NCBI RefSeq assembly: GCF_000272405.2
Contig: NZ_AJZM02000001.1
Span: 1 to 20,238 of the forward strand
Origin: Vibrio tasmaniensis 1F-187
GTDB taxonomy: Bacteria > Pseudomonadota > Gammaproteobacteria > Enterobacterales > Vibrionaceae
Reading direction: 5' to 3'
Length of the DNA: 20,238 bases
Under the pieces are notes generated by a model. The model did not search any database. It was not told the origin of the DNA and was given only the letters and a program-made list of their open reading frames with translations. Every line of letters starts with the position of its first letter. Positions within the stretch are counted from its first letter, which is position 1. Shown here one piece after another: positions 15,241 to 20,238 of the stretch. A program made the translations under genes and the position numbers.

Positions 15241-17175
15241 TTAGTTCTGTGTTGCAGTACTTGCTTCAAACTTACCCTTTTTTACAGCGTGACCACGCCA
15301 CATCAGAAGAGTAATGGTTGAAATTGCTGTGCCGACAATCGCAGCACCGAACCAGATTGCCGCAGCAGAGAATGCGCCCAAACCAGAATCGTGTAACAAG
15401 AAGATAGAGAAGATACCTGCGCCCGGAGTCGATAGACCAATACCTGCCGCACCAACCATCGCGCCTGTAACCACAGAGCCTAGTAGGAATGAACCGATTA
15501 CACGGATTGGATCTTCAATCGCCATTGGGATTGCACCTTCAGTAATACCCGCTAAGCCAAGTAGCCAAGTTGATTTACCGGTTTCAATCTCAAAGTCTTT
15601 GAATAGGCGTGGAGCAATCATGGTTGAAGCCGTTACGGTGAACGCCGATACCATTTTTACTGAACCAAAGATTGCGTATGGGCCATAAACACCGTTCGCC
15701 ATTGCACCTAAACAGAATGCGTAAGCGGCTTTGTTTACCGGACCACCTAAGTCGAATGATACAAACAGACCAAGAATCGCACCCAATAACAGCGCATTGG
15801 TGCCAGACATACCGTTCAACCAGTCCGTTAGACCTTGGTTTAGGAACGCTACAGGTTTACCTATAACAAATAGCATCAAGCTACCTGCCACCAAAGTACC
15901 GATCACCGGATAAAGGTAGAAAGTAAGGAAGCCGTTAAACGCAGGGCCTAAGCGAACATGCTCTTTCACCCAGCGCATCACGTAACCCGCAATCAAACCA
16001 CCAACAACACCACCAAGGAAACCTGAACCAATGATGTTTGCTGCAATACCCGCGGCAAAACCAGGACCCAGTGCCGGTTTGTCGGCTAATGAGTAAGCTG
16101 TGTAAGCGGCTAGCACCGGAACCATCAATGTACCCAGTAGGCCGCCACCTAGTTTGCGATACATCCATAGCCAAGAATCTTTTGTTGCGTAGAGCTCTTG
16201 CAGGTCAAAAATTTGCGCGATAAGAACAGCAACCGCAAGAACAGTACCACCAGCAACGATAAGAGGAACCGCGTAAGAAATACCAGAAAGCAGTGCTTGT
16301 TTGAGCTCTGTTTTCAGTGGCACTTTCTTAGGTTTATCATCAGTAGCTACTTTACGCTCTGCACCGTTGCCTTTTTTCGACTCTTCAATTGCTTCGTTTA
16401 GAATGCGTTCACCGTGTTTAATCGGTTCTGCAACTGGCGTTTCTACACGAGGAATGCCGTTAAAGCGCTCAGATTCTTTAATCGCCACTTCAGCAGCAAA
16501 AACACAAGCCACAGCATTGTTTAATTGCTCAGCCGTTAAGCGATCTTCTATACCGTTTGCGCCCTGTTTTTCAACATGCACGTTATAGCCAAGCTTTTTG
16601 CCCGCCTTTTCAAGATACTCTGCCGCCATATAGGTATGAGCAATGCCTGCTGGGCAAGCCGTCACACATACAATTGCCGGGGCATTTGTATCTAAGTTGT
16701 CTTGTTTTTCATCTTGTTGATTGTCGCCATCAAGAAGCGCGAAGATTTTTTCAGCGGTTGTCGCTTTTAATACCGCTTCGCGAACATCGTCATCAACCAA
16801 TGTAGTTGTCAATGCAGTGAGCAGATGCATGTGGGTAGAACCCGCTTCTGCATTTGGAATCGCAATTAGGAAGATAAGATTTACATCTTCGTCTTCATCC
16901 AAGCCTTTCCATTTCATGTCTTCTTTAAGCGTTGCTACAGCGAAGCCAGCTTCTTTAACCGCATCAGTCTTGCCATGCGGTACTGCTAGGCCTTCACCAA
17001 GCGCTGTCGGGCCTTGCTCTTCACGAGCAAATACTGCATCAAGGTACTCTTGCTTGTTATGCAGTTTGCCTTGCTGATCCAGTTGGTCAGCAAGTGCGTA
17101 AATCGCTTCTTCTCGACTGCTAAACGTAGTTTGCAGATTTACGAGCGACTTATTCGTTAGAGTAGTAAGTTTCAT
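15241..17175 (-). CDS. mngA: Mannosylglycerate PTS transporter, EIIABC fused
   Basis: A 644-residue fructose-subfamily phosphotransferase permease that imports 2-O-alpha-mannosyl-D-glycerate and phosphorylates its mannose at C6. Domain order is EIIA, EIIB, EIIC. EIIA (1-150) carries the phospho-histidine His67 in AVPHGKT. EIIB (about 167-265) carries the phospho-cysteine Cys174 in CPAGIAHTYMA. EIIC (about 290-640) has eight or more hydrophobic segments and typical stretches such as AAYTAYSLADKPALGPG and ITEGAIPMAIEDPIR. E. coli MngA has the same architecture (about 658 residues). The ATG at 17175 follows AAAGG. It is the first gene of the operon mngA-mngB-kinase-manA and is divergent from mngR. 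A 230-bp gap with structure separates it from mngB, so the two may be expressed at different levels. Confidence 0.93.
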   Translation of the reverse strand: MKLTTLTNKSLVNLQTTFSSREEAIYALADQLDQQGKLHNKQEYLDAVFAREEQGPTALGEGLAVPHGKTDAVKEAGFAVATLKEDMKWKGLDEDEDVNLIFLIAIPNAEAGSTHMHLLTALTTTLVDDDVREAVLKATTAEKIFALLDGDNQQDEKQDNLDTNAPAIVCVTACPAGIAHTYMAAEYLEKAGKKLGYNVHVEKQGANGIEDRLTAEQLNNAVACVFAAEVAIKESERFNGIPRVETPVAEPIKHGERILNEAIEESKKGNGAERKVATDDKPKKVPLKTELKQALLSGISYAVPLIVAGGTVLAVAVLIAQIFDLQELYATKDSWLWMYRKLGGGLLGTLMVPVLAAYTAYSLADKPALGPGFAAGIAANIIGSGFLGGVVGGLIAGYVMRWVKEHVRLGPAFNGFLTFYLYPVIGTLVAGSLMLFVIGKPVAFLNQGLTDWLNGMSGTNALLLGAILGLFVSFDLGGPVNKAAYAFCLGAMANGVYGPYAIFGSVKMVSAFTVTASTMIAPRLFKDFEIETGKSTWLLGLAGITEGAIPMAIEDPIRVIGSFLLGSVVTGAMVGAAGIGLSTPGAGIFSIFLLHDSGLGAFSAAAIWFGAAIVGTAISTITLLMWRGHAVKKGKFEASTATQN

Positions 17176-17191
17176 AACCTTTGTCCCATAG

Positions 17192-17262
17192 TCACGGATT
17201 AGTACGACAGTCGTCCCTGCCGACGAGAAGAATAATACAACTTCAAGACATTTAATCCGTGA
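17192..17262 (-). promoter_or_regulatory. Structured mngA leader
   Basis: TCACGGATTA (17192-17201) is the exact inverted complement of TAATCCGTGA (17253-17262). This would close a 71-base hairpin in the mngA mRNA, ending about 16 bases before the start codon. Inside, two mutually exclusive small hairpins share the same bases: ACGAC/GTCGT (17204-17214) and TCGTC/GACGA (17211-17226). That arrangement could switch translation or transcription, but no matching U-run terminator is seen. The 10-bp arms could instead be paired protein-binding sites. Confidence 0.45.
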
Positions 17263-17275
17263 TCACGATCTCACC

Positions 17276-17372
17276 AATACATATTTGTATTTAATTTGTA
17301 TTTAAATCATATTGGTAATTCCTTTAAGAAAGCTTGTTATGTATCGTTTAATTTGTATTATATGTACTACAA
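17276..17372. promoter_or_regulatory. Likely MngR operators and mngA promoter
   Basis: The divergent mngA-mngR region holds repeated TTGTATT motifs. AATACATATTTGTATT (17276-17291) is an inverted repeat. TTTGTATTTAA occurs twice in perfect tandem (17284-17294, 17295-17305). TTGTATTATATGTACTACAA (17353-17372) is an imperfect 20-bp palindrome. The E. coli protein FarR (= MngR) was reported, as I recall, to bind TGTATTA(A/T)TT, and these copies fit closely. A minus-strand TATAAT (17357-17362) sits inside the last palindrome, so bound repressor would block mngA transcription. The same sites could give autoregulation of mngR. Confidence 0.6.
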
Positions 17373-17492
17373 AACGCCGATACGACGCTCACACTAACCT
17401 TTAAAGCAAGGCTTATATAGAGCAAATTTACGTATTTAAGGTACAGGTTGTTAATCAAAGTCTAGTTGTTCTAGCGCACAAATGAGGCAAAA

Positions 17493-18209
17493 ATGGCAAG
17501 ACTCCCGATGTATCGCCAAATCGCAGATGCAATAAGAGAAAAAATCAGTTCTGGAGAATATAAAGTTGGAGAAGCACTCCCAACAGAAGCGCAATTGCGT
17601 GAAGTATTCTCGGTAAGCCGTGTAACGGTTAGACAAGCGCTGAAACTACTGATCGAAAACGATGAGCTTGAAAGCGTTCAAGGCAGCGGCACTTACGTCA
17701 AAGAGAACAAGATCAATTACGACATCTACAAACAGTCGAGCTTTCAAGAAAAGTGGGCGCATTTGGATGTGGTTACACACAGTGACGTTCTGGCCTTTGA
17801 AATGAAGCCGTGTTCTTTGGCGATGTCTGAGCATTTAGATATCAAAGAAGGCGAATTGGTTTTCTACGTAAAGCGTGTTCGTTTCATAGACAACAATCCA
17901 ATCACGGTTGAAGAAACTTGGTTACCTGTTGCCCTATTCCCAGATCTCACCTATCAAGTGATGCAGACATCAAAGTACGACTTTATTGAGAACACCAAAG
18001 GCATGGTGATTGATAGAAGTGAGCAAGAATTGGTGCCGATTCTTCCGCCTGAAGATGTTGCGAAACAGCTAGGTATTGACCCAGCTCAGCCTATCATTGA
18101 AAAACGTACTCGCGGTTACCTTGTCAATAACACGGTGTTTGAATACAGCCGTAACTACTTCACGTCTAACGATTACCGATTTACTTTGGTCGCAAGACGC
18201 CAAAGGTAA
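17493..18209 (+). CDS. mngR: GntR/HutC-family regulator of the mng operon
   Basis: A 238-residue regulator with an N-terminal GntR winged helix (1-70: YRQIADAIREKISSGEYKVG, ALPTEAQLREVFSVSRVTVR, SVQGSGTYV) and a C-terminal UTRA ligand-binding domain (about 95-235: FYVKRVRFIDNNPITVEETW, and EYSRNYFTSNDYRFTLVARR). Residue spacing and length match the HutC subfamily and E. coli MngR/FarR (about 240). ATG 17493 follows GAGG (17483-17486). Divergence from mngA over a 317-bp region full of TTGTATT repeats supports local repression of mngA and of itself. The effector would be a mannosylglycerate-derived metabolite, probably the phosphorylated form; this is inferred from the family. Confidence 0.88.
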   Translation: MARLPMYRQIADAIREKISSGEYKVGEALPTEAQLREVFSVSRVTVRQALKLLIENDELESVQGSGTYVKENKINYDIYKQSSFQEKWAHLDVVTHSDVLAFEMKPCSLAMSEHLDIKEGELVFYVKRVRFIDNNPITVEETWLPVALFPDLTYQVMQTSKYDFIENTKGMVIDRSEQELVPILPPEDVAKQLGIDPAQPIIEKRTRGYLVNNTVFEYSRNYFTSNDYRFTLVARRQR

Positions 18210-18248
18210 GCAATACTATAGGCTTTGGTTTACCTAAACGAATGCACC

Positions 18249-18280
18249 AAAGAAGCTCTTCCACACTTAGAGCTTCTTTT
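18249..18280 (+). terminator. Rho-independent terminator of mngR
   Basis: AAAGAAGCTCT (18249-18259) pairs with AGAGCTTCTTT (18269-18279) across nine bases and ends in a short T-run, 40 bases after the mngR stop. Confidence 0.85.
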
Positions 18281-18291
18281 ACCTTTAATAC

Positions 18292-18325
18292 CAAATCACA
18301 CACCAGATACGCGTTGTGTGATTTG
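18292..18325. repeat. 11-bp inverted repeat, possible dispersed palindrome
   Basis: CAAATCACACA (18292-18302) and TGTGTGATTTG (18315-18325) are perfect inverted arms around 12 bases. It lies just after the mngR terminator and has no T-run. The flank TTTAATACCAAATCACACA has the look of interspersed palindromic repeats in Vibrio genomes, but this needs a genome search. Confidence 0.6.
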
Positions 18326-18722
18326 ATCACCGAGAATTAAATCTCCCTCCAGGCTTCAACGCGAAGTGCTCGATAGCATTAAAACCACTCTAAAACATCA
18401 TAAGGCTGTAACACTTTGATTGTGCTTCCCACATCAAATCGCCCGTTCGTCTCTTGCCCCACATAACTCTCTTTTTCTCGCTATTATCACCATTTGCACA
18501 TCAACGGCTAAAGTTATCCAACCCTTCCTGTCATATGAAACTAAAACAAGCAAAGGTGATCCAAGTTATATTCTAGGGAGTCACAAAATTTGTTTATTAA
18601 CACCCAAACAACAGTAGTTAATCAATATTTACAACCACAATTAACATAGAAAAAAATGTTTGTCTTAGATCATACCAACCTCAACTATGCCTCGTGCCAC
18701 AGTGCAGTTTTCTGTACATTCA
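18326..18722. other. Long non-coding region upstream of dcuC
   Basis: About 400 bases without a credible gene. It contains an inverted repeat TTTGAT (18415-18420)/ATCAAA (18433-18438), extended by GTG/CAC with one bulged base. A half-match to a CRP site (TAGATCATA, 18666-18674) has a poor left half. I see no consensus FNR site (TTGAT-N4-ATCAA), although DcuC is oxygen-regulated in E. coli. A 65-codon frame from 18420 has no ribosome-binding site and low-complexity composition, and is not taken as a gene. Confidence 0.4.
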
Positions 18723-18752
18723 TTGTCATATTCTGAAACACTTTCTTATACT
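18723..18752 (+). promoter_or_regulatory. Candidate sigma-70 promoter of dcuC
   Basis: TTGTCA (18723-18728) and TATACT (18747-18752) are separated by 18 bp, each matching the consensus at five of six positions. The transcript would start near 18759, giving a short leader of about 17 bases that includes GTGGAG before ATG 18776. Confidence 0.6.
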
Positions 18753-18775
18753 TTTTAAACTTTGTGGAGATTTCT

Positions 18776-20143
18776 ATGTTAGAGCTCTTGATCGGATTAG
18801 TAATTACCATCGCTGTTGGTTACTTTATTGTGAAAGGCTATAAAGCGGCAGGCGTATTACTAACTGCTGGCCTTGCCCTACTTCTTATTACTGGCCTTAT
18901 TGGTCACACAGTCTTACCAGCTAAAGTCGCCTCAACAGGTAACATGGTTACCGACTCACTAGAGTTTGTTAAGTATATGTTACAATATAGAGGTGGAGGC
19001 CTCGGAATGCAGATCATGCTTCTTTGTGGTTTTGCTTCTTACATGACGCACATTGGTGCTAACAACGTAGTAGTGAAACAGTTCTCTAAACCGCTTGCTG
19101 CTATCAAATCTCCCTATGTGCTTCTTGTAGCGGCTTACATCGTAGCGTGTCTAATGTCTCTAGCGGTAAGTTCTGCAACGGGTCTTGGTGTGCTATTGAT
19201 GGCAACCCTATTCCCAATGATGACGGCAATGGGTATTTCTCGCCCAGCAGCCGTGGCGGTTTGTGCGTCACCTGCAGCCATCATTCTTTCACCAACCTCT
19301 GGTGATGTGGTTATCGCAGCTGAAAAATCAGGCATGTCTCTTGATGTGTTTGCTGTTCAAACAGTATTGCCTGTTTCTATCTGTGCAATCATCGTGATGG
19401 CTGGCGCGGCTTTCTTCTGGAACAAATACCTAGATAAAAAAGAAAACACGCCAATGGAAAAAGTAGACGTTTCGGAAATCGAAACAACAGCACCGGCTTT
19501 CTACGCTGCACTGCCATTCCTACCTATCATCGGCGTTTTCCTATTCAACGGCCGTACGATTCCGGGGCTTTCACTTGATATCTACACTATTGTGGTAGGT
19601 TCTATCTTCGTGGGCGCAGTTATCGATTACGTTGTTAAGAAGTTTGACGGCGAGAAAACATTAGAAGACTTAGATTCTTGCTACCAAGGCATGGCTGACG
19701 CGTTCAAAGGCGTGGTAATGTTGTTGGTTGCGGCGGGCGTATTTGCTCAAGGTCTAATGTCTATCGGTGCAATTGATAACCTAATCGGTCTTGCTGAATC
19801 GGCAGGCGCAGGCGGTATCGCATTGATGCTTATCCTAACAGGTTTAACGGTTGCTGCAGCTATCGCGACAGGTTCTGGTAACGCGCCTTTCTATGCATTC
19901 GTAGAGCTGGCTCCATCACTAGCGGCGAAAATGGGCTTGAACCCAGCGTTCCTAATCATCCCTATGCTTCAAGCTTCTAACTTAGGCCGTACCATTTCTC
20001 CAGTATCTGGCGTAATTGTTGCGACATCGGGTATGGGTAAAATCAGCCCGTTTGAAGTTGTAAAACGTACTTCTGTTCCAGTAATCTGTGGTCTTATCAC
20101 GGTTATCTTTGGTACGCTGGTATTGGTTCCAATGGCAGCTTAA
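18776..20143 (+). CDS. dcuC: Anaerobic C4-dicarboxylate carrier DcuC
   Basis: A 455-residue inner-membrane carrier of the DcuC family (E. coli DcuC is 461 residues), which exports succinate and exchanges fumarate or malate, mainly under fermentation. About a dozen hydrophobic segments fill the chain. Family-typical stretches include LCGFASYMTHIGANNVVVK, SLAVSSATGLGVLLMATLFP, CASPAAIILSPTSGDVV, GMADAFKGVVMLLVAAGVFA and QASNLGRTISPVSGVIV; several match E. coli DcuC nearly word for word from memory. ATG 18776 follows GTGGAG with normal spacing; the upstream in-frame GTG 18764 lies in that ribosome-binding site. It is separated from mngR by a terminator and has its own promoter, so it is an independent unit. 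Its link to mannosylglycerate use, if any, is through succinate excretion. Confidence 0.95.
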   Translation: MLELLIGLVITIAVGYFIVKGYKAAGVLLTAGLALLLITGLIGHTVLPAKVASTGNMVTDSLEFVKYMLQYRGGGLGMQIMLLCGFASYMTHIGANNVVVKQFSKPLAAIKSPYVLLVAAYIVACLMSLAVSSATGLGVLLMATLFPMMTAMGISRPAAVAVCASPAAIILSPTSGDVVIAAEKSGMSLDVFAVQTVLPVSICAIIVMAGAAFFWNKYLDKKENTPMEKVDVSEIETTAPAFYAALPFLPIIGVFLFNGRTIPGLSLDIYTIVVGSIFVGAVIDYVVKKFDGEKTLEDLDSCYQGMADAFKGVVMLLVAAGVFAQGLMSIGAIDNLIGLAESAGAGGIALMLILTGLTVAAAIATGSGNAPFYAFVELAPSLAAKMGLNPAFLIIPMLQASNLGRTISPVSGVIVATSGMGKISPFEVVKRTSVPVICGLITVIFGTLVLVPMAA

Positions 20144-20155
20144 CTTAAAGAAACA

Positions 20156-20187
20156 CTCTATCTAGACTGATACAAGCTAAGATAGAG
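20156..20187. repeat. Hairpin after dcuC
   Basis: CTCTATCT (20156-20163) pairs with AGATAGAG (20180-20187) across 16 bases, about 12 bases after the dcuC stop. It is AT-rich and lacks a T-run, so it is a 3'-end structure of uncertain use. Confidence 0.4.
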
Positions 20188-20210
20188 ATGCCGATATAAA
20201 ATGCCCTAAC

Positions 20211-20238
20211 AAAAAGGCGCTGAACTTAATAAGTTCAG
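20211..20238 (+). terminator. Rho-independent terminator, cut by the window edge
   Basis: AAAAAGGCG leads into CTGAACTT (20220-20227), AAT, AAGTTCAG (20231-20238), a perfect 8-bp stem at the very end of the window. The left flank predicts that the next bases are CGCCTTTTT, which would complete a 16-17 bp bidirectional terminator for dcuC. The completion is a prediction. Confidence 0.7.

Noticed and set aside
17257..17276. CRP site in the mngA-mngR region (GTGA...TCAC)
   Set aside because: The half-sites are separated by eight rather than six bases, so it does not fit the CRP spacing.
18420..18617. 65-codon open frame between mngR and dcuC
   Set aside because: It begins with a non-ATG start overlapping an inverted repeat, lacks a ribosome-binding site and shows no recognisable domain.
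18658..18679. CRP site upstream of dcuC
   Set aside because: Only the right half (TAGATCA) fits; the left half matches poorly. Mentioned in the intergenic entry but not called as a site.

Overview
The window looks like a chromosomal segment of a marine Vibrio or close relative. Base composition is moderate to AT-rich, and the DcuC, RbgA/YlqF and mannosylglycerate (Mng) proteins read as typical gammaproteobacterial/Vibrionaceae versions. Non-coding motifs also fit: a FabR-like box, a CueR-like box and U-tailed terminators. The genus is inferred from by-eye protein recognition, not from a search. I found no tRNA, rRNA, insertion sequence, CRISPR array or prophage gene.

Layout. (1) 1-4532 (+): the 3' part of a chaperone-usher pilus operon, with a truncated chaperone, a second chaperone, an outer-membrane usher and a two-domain secreted tip or minor subunit. 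The genes abut or overlap. (2) 4628-5311 (+): a LuxR/CsgD/VpsT-type regulator with a degenerate receiver domain and a WLPR tetrad placed like the c-di-GMP-binding motif of VpsT. It is a natural candidate regulator of the pilus. (3) 5638-6006 (+): a small secreted c-type cytochrome behind a promoter with the 19-bp spacer and CueR-like dyad of metal-responsive MerR-family promoters. (4) 6173-7108 (+): the ribosome-assembly GTPase RbgA/YlqF, convergent with a GNAT acetyltransferase (7840-7295, -) across a shared terminator. (5) 8007-9149 (+): a membrane fatty-acid desaturase with a coiled-coil tail, behind a promoter overlapped by FabR-like palindromes. (6) 9426-9716 (+): an ABM-fold monooxygenase preceded by a 7-bp tandem repeat.

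(7) 9947-18209: a self-contained locus for use of 2-O-alpha-mannosyl-D-glycerate. The minus-strand order is mngA (PTS importer/phosphorylator), mngB (GH38 hydrolase), glycerate kinase, manA; mngR (GntR/HutC regulator) is divergent. MngA brings in the solute as the 6-phosphate, MngB splits it to mannose-6-phosphate and glycerate, ManA makes fructose-6-phosphate, and the kinase makes phosphoglycerate, so both halves enter glycolysis. The mngA-mngR intergenic region has repeated TTGTATT-type motifs (likely MngR operators) and a structured mngA leader. The 230-bp mngA-mngB gap holds a perfect palindrome and a long imperfect hairpin. (8) 18776-20143 (+): dcuC, a C4-dicarboxylate carrier, with its own promoter and a terminator cut by the window edge.

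Most genes belong to known families. The parts most worth a second look are the regulatory and RNA-level structures and the pilus/CsgD-like pair.
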